Positions 8,493 through 15,012 of a DNA stretch of 16,480 nt are shown here, piece after piece (the stretch's first letter is position 1; every line of letters begins with the position of its first letter). The position numbers and the translations under genes are program-made. Source of the stretch: JAICKN01 sp036491415 (GTDB lineage: Bacteria; Acidobacteriota; Terriglobia; Terriglobales; Acidobacteriaceae); NCBI GenBank assembly GCA_036491415.1, contig DASXCC010000115.1, positions 1 to 16,480 of the forward strand, in the 5' to 3' direction. The notes under the pieces were generated by a model. The model worked only from the letters and a program-made list of their open reading frames with translations, had not been told where the DNA came from and did no database searches.

Positions 8493-9014
8493 CTAACTTT
8501 GCAGGTATTTTCTTAGGCAATATTGGCAGGGAATATCGCCGGCTTTGATGGCTTCGCGGGCCGTCAGGGCGATGGTGCTGCGATTGCGAATAATCGAGCA
8601 ACCTTGCACATGGAAAATTTTGTCGTTGGGCAGCATGAGCACTTCTAATTCCAGTTGAATCTTTTTGTATTTTTCAAGCGCGGCGTTCTCGCGATACTGC
8701 TTCGTGCCTTCAAAAGCTCCAACCACGGCAACCGAAGCGGCAAAAGCCAGGCCCCACTTTAAGAATCCACGGCGAGCAGGGACGACCATGTCTTCTTCCA
8801 GCTTGCGGTGCAATCGCTGACCATAGCCCAGAGGGACTTCCGACATGCGTTCATCGCCATAAAGCTGGACGATGTTTTTCAATCCATCAAGAACAGACGC
8901 GCACTTTGCGCAAGTTTGTACATGCTCGTCGATGGACAGGCGCAGTTCGTCAGACACTGCTCCATCAATGTAGTTGGAACTTTCGCGCCATACGATTTCG
9001 CAATTCACTCCCAT
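8493..9014 (-). CDS. Membrane anti-sigma factor with zf-HC2 motif and C-terminal Cys-rich domain
   Basis: A 173-residue partner of the ECF sigma factor encoded just upstream. The N-terminal zinc-finger-type anti-sigma motif is C5...H31-V-Q-T-C35-A-K-C38, the usual cytoplasmic sigma-binding domain. A single membrane span lies at about 84-101, preceded by ARRGFLKWG, which matches the twin-arginine core RRxFLK. After a charged helix (about 105-128), the predicted periplasmic tail carries H135-x3-C139 and P-C163-x2-C166. This is a compact HX3C/CX2C arrangement that resembles small Ada-like metal-binding tails. The ATG at 9014 is chosen over an ATG 13 codons upstream because AAGGGGAA lies 6 nt before it and Cys5 then sits near the N-terminus, as is normal for the motif. 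It overlaps the sigma gene by 10 nt, implying translational coupling. Release could be by proteolysis or by metal/redox change at the tail; this is inference. Confidence 0.8.
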   Translation of the reverse strand: MGVNCEIVWRESSNYIDGAVSDELRLSIDEHVQTCAKCASVLDGLKNIVQLYGDERMSEVPLGYGQRLHRKLEEDMVVPARRGFLKWGLAFAASVAVVGAFEGTKQYRENAALEKYKKIQLELEVLMLPNDKIFHVQGCSIIRNRSTIALTAREAIKAGDIPCQYCLRKYLQS

Positions 9015-9658
9015 GGCTTGTTCCCCTTGGCAAATGACAATCTCGAACTCCATCCTCCGCCGAATCCCGGACTCAACAGATCGCGCAGCATCAGGCGCGC
9101 CCGCAGCAGGCGCGTTTTTACCGAAGCTGTAGAAATATCCAGGATTTTGGCTGTTTCATCAATGCTTAAATGCTGCATGTCGCGTAACACAAATACTTCT
9201 CGATATTTCTCGCCCAGCATGGCCAGCGCTTTCATAAGCGCGTCGCGGATTTCGCTGCGTTCCAGCGTTTCTGAAGGAATCTCGCGCCAGTCGGCGAAGT
9301 CGCGGGGAATGTAATCACCGTCTTCGTTCTGTTGATCGGCAATCGATTCCATCACGTGGGCCTGCTGCTTTCTTCTTCGCATCCGGGCTTCGTTGATAGT
9401 AATTTGCAGCAACCATGTGCTGAATTTCGCCTCGGCCCGGAATTGCTTAATGTGTTTGAAAGCTTTCAGTGCGGCTTCCTGCGCCGCATCTTCGGCTTCG
9501 CTTTCATTGCGCAGGATCGCATAAGCCGCCGAATATACGCGGCGCTCGTAAGGCTGGATCAATTGATAAAAGAGGTCGCGCTCGCCATCCTGAATGCGGC
9601 GGATGAGCGCATCTTCGCTGAATTGTCCTGCCAAGTCATCCTGCAAAGCCGCCTTCAT
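9005..9658 (-). CDS. ECF (sigma-70 family) RNA polymerase sigma factor
   Basis: A 217-residue alternative sigma factor. Region 2 lies at about residues 28-97 (YSAAYAILRNESEAEDAAQE, then FKHIKQFRAEAKFSTWLLQI), with the expected -10-recognition helices. A variable acidic linker spans 104-135. Region 4 lies at about 138-196, with LGEKYREVFVLRDMQHLSID and the helix-turn-helix ETAKILDISTASVKTRLLRA. This layout matches RpoE/SigW-like ECF sigmas, usually held inactive by a cognate anti-sigma factor; the next gene supplies one. A GTG three codons upstream (9667) is possible. I prefer the ATG at 9658 because AGGTGA (minus strand, 9669-9664) sits 5 nt before it. A TATAGT hexamer (minus strand, 9731-9726) could be a -10 element, but no matching -35 or clear ECF-type GGAAC box is seen. 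Confidence 0.92.
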   Translation of the reverse strand: MKAALQDDLAGQFSEDALIRRIQDGERDLFYQLIQPYERRVYSAAYAILRNESEAEDAAQEAALKAFKHIKQFRAEAKFSTWLLQITINEARMRRRKQQAHVMESIADQQNEDGDYIPRDFADWREIPSETLERSEIRDALMKALAMLGEKYREVFVLRDMQHLSIDETAKILDISTASVKTRLLRARLMLRDLLSPGFGGGWSSRLSFAKGNKPWE

Positions 9659-9786
9659 TCTCCTCACCTAAACGGTTGTTGTCCTCGAGAATAGCGAGTG
9701 TCGATGTGCTTCATCCGTCTTCACGACTATACTCTTGCGCGAACGAAGAGATTTCGGGCGATTAACAATAGGATTTGCATGATGGC

Positions 9787-9803
9787 GAAAAGTTTCACTT
9801 TTC
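9787..9803. repeat. Small perfect hairpin between the SRPBCC and sigma genes
   Basis: GAAAAGT (9787-9793), loop TTC, ACTTTTC (9797-9803): a perfect 7-bp stem with a 3-nt loop. It sits 27 nt after the stop of the minus-strand SRPBCC gene and upstream of the sigma gene. It is A+T-rich with no downstream T-run in either direction, so it is a poor intrinsic terminator. It might slow polymerase or be a protein site. Confidence 0.3.
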
Positions 9804-9829
9804 AAACGTTCGTTTAGAAAAGATTTCCT

Positions 9830-10264
9830 CTACTCGCTGACGACGATAGGCAACATCGTGTGCAAGTCTTTTTTTACGAATGCCCAATGCACCAGGGCTC
9901 CCAGGAATCCGAAGGGAAGGGCGTAGGTGACTTTGTCTTTAATACGTGTGCCTTCCCGCTCCGCCGCGAATGTGTGTTCGTGCTTCCATAAGGCATAAGG
10001 GCCTTTGAGTTGGATATCCACGAAACTATGGGGAGGGTTCCATTCTGTAATTTGCGTGGTCCAGCGAATGGGAATTCCACGGACATTGAGTGCATATTGA
10101 ATGAGCGCGCCAGCCTGCATTTTGTCGGGCAATTGCAGGAAGCGGAAGTTCAGCCAGGGAGGCGTGAGCTGCTGCAAGTTCTCAGCGCGTGAGAAGAAGT
10201 CAAAGACCTCTTCCAGAGGACGGTCGATCCATTCGTCGGAACTAACCCTATAGGTCGATGGCAT
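9830..10264 (-). CDS. SRPBCC (START/Bet v1-like) family protein
   Basis: A 144-residue small soluble protein with the hallmarks of SRPBCC ligand-binding folds. It opens with a strand and the phrase WIDRPLEEVFDFFSRAENLQ, followed by LTPPWLNFRFLQLP. A central strand pair contains GIPIRWTTQITEWNPPHSF, with FVDIQLKGPYALWKHEHTF after it. The carboxy-terminal helix is FLGALVHWAFVKKDL. The TPPWLNF wording is common in proteins annotated as SRPBCC or 'cyclase/dehydrase'-like, some of them fused to SDR epimerases in other bacteria. The hydrophobic ligand, if any, is unknown. No signal peptide or membrane span is visible, so it is probably cytoplasmic. It is divergent from the beta-glucosidase gene and lies 171 bp upstream of the sigma gene on the same strand. 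The ribosome-binding site is weak. Confidence 0.8.
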   Translation of the reverse strand: MPSTYRVSSDEWIDRPLEEVFDFFSRAENLQQLTPPWLNFRFLQLPDKMQAGALIQYALNVRGIPIRWTTQITEWNPPHSFVDIQLKGPYALWKHEHTFAAEREGTRIKDKVTYALPFGFLGALVHWAFVKKDLHTMLPIVVSE

Positions 10265-10303
10265 AGAAAATCGTTCTTTTAGATGCTTTCGGATGCATTT
10301 GGA

Positions 10304-10327
10304 TAACCAGAAATATAAATCCTCAGG
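10304..10327. repeat. Second copy of the shared intergenic sequence
   Basis: TAACCAGAAA, then TATAA, then ATCCTCAGG. The two outer blocks are identical to those at 3630-3648, where they abut. It overlaps the candidate SRPBCC promoter, so if it is a binding site it could regulate that gene. Confidence 0.35.
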
Positions 10328-10338
10328 TCAGTTTTCAA
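10312..10338 (-). promoter_or_regulatory. Possible sigma70-type promoter for the SRPBCC gene
   Basis: On the minus strand TTGAAA (10338-10333) and TATATT (10317-10312) are separated by 15 nt and lie about 50-75 nt before the SRPBCC start. Each hexamer is one mismatch from consensus. The spacer is shorter than the ideal 17 nt and contains the CCTGAGG block of the shared intergenic sequence. Confidence 0.35.
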
Positions 10339-10340
10339 GA

Positions 10341-10377
10341 GACGAAATCGTCGTGGAACGCGTAGTATGGAACGCGT
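10341..10377. repeat. Inverted repeat followed by a 10-bp direct repeat upstream of beta-glucosidase
   Basis: GACGA-AA-TCGTC (10341-10352) is a perfect 5-bp inverted repeat. It is followed at once by two copies of TGGAACGCGT (10354-10363 and 10368-10377) with a 14-bp period. The second copy forms the 8-bp palindrome AACGCGTT. The block ends 33 bp before the beta-glucosidase ATG and could be an operator or 5' leader element controlling that gene. Confidence 0.4.
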
Positions 10378-10410
10378 TTGCCTTTGATCCCCAGATGGAA
10401 AAGGAATGAA

Positions 10411-12639
10411 ATGCGTTTAGGCCGAAACTTCGCGAGTTTGTGTCTCGCACTGGTTCTTCTTTGTTTTTCTCCTGCATTTGCCCAGTTTAACCAACCCAAG
10501 TCCACCGGGCCGTGGATGAATACAAGTTTATCTCCGGATGAGCGTGCTGATCTGGTGTTGAAAGAAATGACGCTGGATGAAAAAGTCACGCTGTTGCACG
10601 GAACTGGCATGTTTGGACTCGGTCCGGTCAGCGCTATGCACGCTGGATCGAACGGCGGCGCAGGATTCGTTGTAGGAATTCCGCGGCTTGGGATTCCTGG
10701 CATTCAAATGTCCGACGCGGCCTATGGCGTACGAAGCAGCGGCGAAAATGGGCGCTACTCCACCGCGCTTCCGAACAATTTGGCCAGCGCGGCCAGCTGG
10801 GATTTGAAAGCGGCTTATGAATACGGCGCGCTCATTGGGCGCGAACTCCGCGCACAGGGTTACAACATGTCGCTCGGTGGCGGCGTGGATTTGACCCGCG
10901 AACCCCGTAACGGCCGCAACTTCGAATATCTCGGAGAAGATCCGATTCTGGCGGGGAAATTAGTCGGCCAGGTAATGACAGGGTTGCAGGCGCAGCACGT
11001 GATTGGCGACATCAAGCACTATGCGATGAATGACCAGGAGAGCGGCCGCAACTCGGTGAACGTCAATATCGACAAACGCTCAATGCGCGAGACCGACCTG
11101 CTGGCATTTGAAATCGGCATTCATGATGCGAACCCCGCCGGCGTAATGTGTTCCTACAACCGCGTGAACGGCGACTACGCCTGCGAAAATAAATATCTGC
11201 TTACGGATGTACTTAAAAACGAATGGAAGTTCCCGGGCTTTGTGCTTTCCGATTGGGGAGGCACGCACAGCACCGTCAAGGCTTCAGCTGCAGGGCTCGA
11301 TCACGAAGAGCCTGCGGAAATTTTCTACGGCGAAGCGATGAAGAAGGCTGTCCAGTCCGGTCAGGTTTCCACGGCGGAACTCAATGATCACGTGCATCGT
11401 ATACTGCGCGCCATGTTTGCGACCGGCGTGATTGATGATCCTCCGCAAAAGAGCGTAGTGGATGTCGTCGGTGGATTTGAAGTCGCGCAGAAGATTGCCG
11501 AGCAGAGCATGGTTCTCCTGAAGAACGACAAGAACGTATTGCCACTGGATGCCTCAAAGATGCAGACCATCGCGGTCATTGGCGCACACGCCGATGTGGG
11601 TATGCTCTCCGGCGGCGGTTCAGCGCAGGTGGATCCTCCGGGAGGAAACGCGATTATGCCTCCGGGGAAGGGCGCGACACATTGGCAGGAGCACATCTGG
11701 TTTCCGACTTCGCCGCTGAAGAACATTCAGGCGAAAGCGCCGCATGCAAAAGTAGTTTTCGATGCGGGAACGGACCTCGACTCTGCCGCGTCGGTGGCCA
11801 AGAATGCAGACGTGGCCATCGTGTTTGCTTCGCAATGGGTCAGTGAAGGAATGGACCTGCCTGATCTTTCACTGCCTGATCATCAGGATGATCTGATCGC
11901 CAAGGTTGCTGCTGCCAATCCGCACACGGTTGTTGTGTTGGAGACGGGCGACCCTGTCACTATGCCCTGGGTCAACGACGTGAATGGAATTCTGGAAGCC
12001 TGGTATCCGGGAAGCCGTGGCGCGGAAGCACTGGCGAATGTGCTGTTCGGCGATGTGAATCCCAGCGGAAAGTTGCCAATTACATTCCCCAAGAGCGAAG
12101 CCGATCTTCCGCATTTGAAGATCGTTACTCCGCCACCCGCGTCGAATCCGCCTTACAGACCCGATGGATGGAAGGCAGTTGCCGCTGGATTGCCAGCCTT
12201 TCAAACAAATTACGATGAAGGCTTGAAGGTTGGCTATAAGTGGTATGACGCCGAGCACAAACAGGTGCTATTCCCGTTTGGATTCGGACTTTCGTACACC
12301 ACATATTCCTATTCCAACTTCAAAGTCGAGTCGGGCAATGCGGCTCATGTCAGCTTTACCGTTACAAATAAAGGTGACCGCGCTGGCGCGGAGATCGCGC
12401 AGGTGTACGCATCTTTACCGGCAAGCACGAACGAACCGCCAAAGCGCCTGGTGGGATGGAGCAAAGTGTGGCTGAATCCGGGAGAAAGCAAAGACGTCAC
12501 TGTAGCCGTTGAGCCGAAGTTCCTCTCGATCTTCAACGCCGATCAGAACGCCTGGCAGCTAGTACCGGGGCAATATACGTTCATGGCCGGGCCATCGTCG
12601 CAAAGCCTGCCATTAACGGGGGCATTGGATTTGAAATAG
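10411..12639 (+). CDS. Secreted GH3 beta-glucosidase (BglX-like)
   Basis: A 742-residue glycoside hydrolase predicted to release glucose (or xylose) from beta-linked oligosaccharides in the periplasm or outside the cell. The signal peptide spans about residues 1-24 (SPAFA before Q25). The GH3 N-terminal barrel covers about 45-340, with GGGVDLTREPRNGRNFEYLG, DIKHYAMNDQESGRN and FVLSDWGG, where D281 is the expected nucleophile. The GH3 C-terminal alpha/beta domain covers about 360-600. It includes VSEGMDLPDLSLP, with E479 a candidate acid/base, and the loop EAWYPGSRGAEALANVLFGD. A fibronectin-III-like domain at about 645-735 follows FPFGFGLSYTTYSYSNF. There is no PA14 insertion, so the length suits simple three-domain GH3 enzymes. 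The reading frame is open from a TTG at 10378, but the ATG at 10411 is preferred: AAGGA lies 5 nt upstream and the signal peptide fits. Exact substrate specificity cannot be assigned. Confidence 0.92.
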   Translation: MRLGRNFASLCLALVLLCFSPAFAQFNQPKSTGPWMNTSLSPDERADLVLKEMTLDEKVTLLHGTGMFGLGPVSAMHAGSNGGAGFVVGIPRLGIPGIQMSDAAYGVRSSGENGRYSTALPNNLASAASWDLKAAYEYGALIGRELRAQGYNMSLGGGVDLTREPRNGRNFEYLGEDPILAGKLVGQVMTGLQAQHVIGDIKHYAMNDQESGRNSVNVNIDKRSMRETDLLAFEIGIHDANPAGVMCSYNRVNGDYACENKYLLTDVLKNEWKFPGFVLSDWGGTHSTVKASAAGLDHEEPAEIFYGEAMKKAVQSGQVSTAELNDHVHRILRAMFATGVIDDPPQKSVVDVVGGFEVAQKIAEQSMVLLKNDKNVLPLDASKMQTIAVIGAHADVGMLSGGGSAQVDPPGGNAIMPPGKGATHWQEHIWFPTSPLKNIQAKAPHAKVVFDAGTDLDSAASVAKNADVAIVFASQWVSEGMDLPDLSLPDHQDDLIAKVAAANPHTVVVLETGDPVTMPWVNDVNGILEAWYPGSRGAEALANVLFGDVNPSGKLPITFPKSEADLPHLKIVTPPPASNPPYRPDGWKAVAAGLPAFQTNYDEGLKVGYKWYDAEHKQVLFPFGFGLSYTTYSYSNFKVESGNAAHVSFTVTNKGDRAGAEIAQVYASLPASTNEPPKRLVGWSKVWLNPGESKDVTVAVEPKFLSIFNADQNAWQLVPGQYTFMAGPSSQSLPLTGALDLK

Positions 12640-12664
12640 CTTTCGTATGCAGTTCTTAAAATGA

Positions 12665-12693
12665 GGGCGGCCAAGTCGGCCGCCCAATTTTTT
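12665..12693 (+). terminator. Rho-independent terminator after beta-glucosidase
   Basis: GGGCGGCC (12665-12672), loop AAGTC, GGCCGCCC (12678-12685): a perfect 8-bp G+C-only stem followed by AA and six T (12688-12693). It ends 54 nt after the beta-glucosidase stop and its T-run overlaps the stop of the convergent DUF6526 gene. On the opposite strand the stem is followed by TCATTTT, so it may also work, less well, in that direction. Confidence 0.9.
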
Positions 12694-13126
12694 ACACTCG
12701 CCAATAATCTGGCCGCCAGGTCACCACAGCTTTCTTGATGTCCGCATTCGAAAGATTTTCCGCCAAGGCTTTTTGCGCTAAAACGGAGACTTCCTGATCG
12801 CAGGCAAAACGCAGAGCGATGATCTGTGATTCGTTAAGATCAGAGATTTTTGCCGTGAGCGATTCAGGCAACAGGGAAGTGAGGCGCAACCTTTCTTCCA
12901 GGCGAATGATGCGGTCTTGCACCTTCAACGCATATTGCCGGACGCGGAAGATGGCGACGACGGCTGCTGTCATGAAGACAACAGCCCATGCGGAAAGAAA
13001 GCCAGGATGACGAACGAGCATAACTACGCTGATAATCCATGAAATAAAGAAAACTGGACCGATAAAAAGATGAAATGGCGGATCGACTTTGGCGTGGTTG
13101 TGAAGGGTTTGCGGTTTTCGTTCCAT
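12692..13126 (-). CDS. DUF6526 family small membrane protein
   Basis: A 144-residue protein matching the DUF6526 pattern. The N-terminus has NHAKVDPPFHLFIGP (residues 10-24). Two membrane spans at about 22-38 and 44-61 form a hairpin. They are followed by a strongly conserved cytoplasmic segment, ALKVQDRIIRLEERLRL (66-82), then LLPESL, QIIALRFACD (101-110) and a WRPDYWRV C-terminus. The function of the family is not known. It is widespread in Acidobacteriota and Bacteroidota and usually stands alone. The start is well supported by AGGAG (minus strand, 13136-13132) 5 nt before the ATG. It converges with the beta-glucosidase gene over a shared terminator and is divergent from the aldehyde dehydrogenase gene. 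Nothing in the context suggests a partner. Confidence 0.85.
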   Translation of the reverse strand: MERKPQTLHNHAKVDPPFHLFIGPVFFISWIISVVMLVRHPGFLSAWAVVFMTAAVVAIFRVRQYALKVQDRIIRLEERLRLTSLLPESLTAKISDLNESQIIALRFACDQEVSVLAQKALAENLSNADIKKAVVTWRPDYWRV

Positions 13127-13406
13127 GAATTCTCCTAGGTAGTTAACTATGTGCCGTGGCTATACGCATTAGAGACTTTAGCTTAAAAATCGATTCGTAA
13201 TACATCGCGCAACCGTGTCTTAATCATCGGCCCACCAAGCTGTAATCTGTTTCCCCGTTCCCGCCGGTTATGCGCTACAATTCTCGCCGCCGTTGAGACG
13301 CCGCCTTTTTAATTTTCAGATTCGCGCTCGAGCCGGGCACGCTCGTCATCTTCCAGCCCATCCCCCGCGAACCTCCGGTGCCCCAGCGTTTCCATAAGGA
13401 GAACAT
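13127..13406. other. Divergent intergenic region with no recognised RNA or operator
   Basis: These 280 bp must hold promoters for the minus-strand DUF6526 gene and the plus-strand aldehyde dehydrogenase gene. TACAAT (13276-13281) is a possible plus-strand -10 hexamer but has no good -35 partner. A CGCCGCC heptamer occurs twice nearby, and CGAGC...GCTCG at 13329-13345 is a small inverted repeat. None of these is convincing. I see no riboswitch or small ORF. Confidence 0.35.
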
Positions 13407-14912
13407 ATGGCAACTGCACTGAAATTCCCTCGATCTGAAGATGCAACGCCCAGCTTTGTTAACAGAACGCACAAAATGCTGATTAATGGACAATGGGTAG
13501 AAGCGGCCTCAGGCAAGACTTTCCCCACTTACAACCCGGCAACCGGCGAAGTGTTGGCCATGGTTGCGGAAGGCGACCGGGAAGACATTGACCGCGCTGT
13601 GAAAGCTGCCCGCGCGGCTTTTGAAACCGGACCTTGGTCCAGGATAACGGCCTCTGAACGCGGACGCCTGATTTGGAAACTTGCCGATTTACTGGAGCAA
13701 AACCTGGAAGAATTTGCGGAGCTTGAGTCTCTGGATAATGGCAAGCCTTTTACCGTAGCGCGCGCCGCTGATGTTCCCCTGGCGGTAGATTTGTTTCGAT
13801 ACATGGCAGGGTGGTCCACGAAGATTGAAGGCAACACCATTCCTCTCTCCGTACCGTACACGCCCGGAGCAAAATATCTGGCTTATACGTTGCGCGAACC
13901 GGTAGGAGTTGTCGGTCAAATCATCCCATGGAATTTCCCCTTGTTGATGGCGGCATGGAAATTGGGGCCGGCACTGGCGACGGGAAATACAATTGTGATG
14001 AAACCAGCAGAACAAACACCGCTCTCCATTTTGCGTTTGGGAGAATTGATGCAGGAAGCCGGAATTCCGGATGGCGTGGTGAACATTGTCCCGGGATACG
14101 GCGAAACCGCAGGAGCCGCACTCGCGGCACATCCGGATGTGGACAAAGTCGCATTCACCGGTTCAACGGAAGTGGGCAAACTTATTTTGCAGGCAGCGGC
14201 GGGAAACCTCAAGAAGGTTTCGTTGGAGCTGGGCGGCAAATCCCCGAATGTGATATTTGCTGATGTGGATCTCGATACTGCTATTTCTGGCGCGGCCAGC
14301 GCGATCTTCTTTAATCATGGGCAGTGCTGCTGCGCAGGTTCACGGCTCTATGTGGAAGAGAAGATTTTCGACAAGGTCGTGGAAGGTGTTTCCGAAAAAG
14401 CCCGCAAGATCAACGTTGGTCCGGGAATGGATCCCGCGACAGATATGGGCCCGCTGGTTTCCGCAGAACAGTTGAACCGGGTTTGCGGTTTTCTTGAGGC
14501 GGGCTTCTCCGAAGGAGCAAAGGCTACGGTTGGAGGAGAACGTCACGGGGATAAGGGTTATTTTGTGAAGCCCACCGTGCTGGTGAATACCAACGAAAAC
14601 ATGAAAGTGGTGCAGGAAGAAATTTTCGGACCAGTTGTGACGGCGATTCCATTCCGCGATCCGAACGAGTTGGTGGCGCAGGCGAACAACTCAACTTATG
14701 GATTGGCCGCGGGAATTTGGACGCGCGACATCCAGAAAGCGCATCGGCTCGCTTCGCAATTGCGCGCCGGTACAGTGTGGATCAACTGCTACAACATTTT
14801 CGATGCGGCCATGCCATTCGGTGGATATAAGCAATCTGGTTGGGGACGCGAGATGGGGCACGAAGTGCTGGAGCAGTACACGGAAGTAAAAGCGGTCTGC
14901 GCCGCGCTGTAA
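13407..14912 (+). CDS. NAD(P)+-dependent aldehyde dehydrogenase (ALDH1/2-like)
   Basis: A 501-residue cytoplasmic enzyme that oxidises an aldehyde to the carboxylic acid; the length matches the family norm. The N-terminal segment KMLINGQWVEAASGKTFPTYN and the coenzyme-binding stretch IIPWNFPLLMAAWKLGPAL are typical. K199 in VMKPAEQTP and the FTGSTEVGK loop contact NAD(P)+. E274 in LELGGKSPN is the general base. The catalytic thiol is the middle Cys (C308) of GQCCCAGSRL, the triple-Cys form seen in ALDH2-like enzymes. EEIFGPVV and PFGGYKQSGWGREMG close the active site and the dimer interface. The substrate is not evident: short-chain, aromatic and betaine aldehydes are all possible. AAGGAG (13396-13401) lies 5 nt before the ATG. 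It ends in a strong terminator, so it is probably transcribed alone. Confidence 0.93.
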   Translation: MATALKFPRSEDATPSFVNRTHKMLINGQWVEAASGKTFPTYNPATGEVLAMVAEGDREDIDRAVKAARAAFETGPWSRITASERGRLIWKLADLLEQNLEEFAELESLDNGKPFTVARAADVPLAVDLFRYMAGWSTKIEGNTIPLSVPYTPGAKYLAYTLREPVGVVGQIIPWNFPLLMAAWKLGPALATGNTIVMKPAEQTPLSILRLGELMQEAGIPDGVVNIVPGYGETAGAALAAHPDVDKVAFTGSTEVGKLILQAAAGNLKKVSLELGGKSPNVIFADVDLDTAISGAASAIFFNHGQCCCAGSRLYVEEKIFDKVVEGVSEKARKINVGPGMDPATDMGPLVSAEQLNRVCGFLEAGFSEGAKATVGGERHGDKGYFVKPTVLVNTNENMKVVQEEIFGPVVTAIPFRDPNELVAQANNSTYGLAAGIWTRDIQKAHRLASQLRAGTVWINCYNIFDAAMPFGGYKQSGWGREMGHEVLEQYTEVKAVCAAL

Positions 14913-14934
14913 ATTTTTGCAGGCATTTCATTTT

Positions 14935-14971
14935 TGCCTACCTTTGACTGCGGTGAAAGGTGGGCATTTTT
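14935..14971 (+). terminator. Rho-independent terminator after aldehyde dehydrogenase
   Basis: TGCCTACCTTT (14935-14945), a 10-nt loop, then AAAGGTGGGCA (14956-14966): an 11-bp stem with a single G-U pair, followed by five T (14967-14971). It begins 23 nt after the stop codon and ends 41 nt before the next gene's ATG, separating the two transcription units. Confidence 0.9.
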
Positions 14972-15012
14972 GTGCTTACTTTTGCGATACACTGAACGCA
15001 CTCGGGGGCCCC

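Noticed and set aside
8808..9314. 168-codon plus-strand open frame across the sigma/anti-sigma overlap
   Set aside because: It is antisense to both regulators and has no protein-family features.
9332..9694. 120-codon plus-strand open frame opposite the sigma gene
   Set aside because: It is antisense, without a ribosome-binding site, and extends only because the opposite strand is coding.
14917..15012. N-terminal extension of the membrane protein (upstream ATG at 14917)
   Set aside because: It would translate straight through the strong terminator of the aldehyde dehydrogenase gene, has no ribosome-binding site, and the added residues do not look like a signal or membrane segment.
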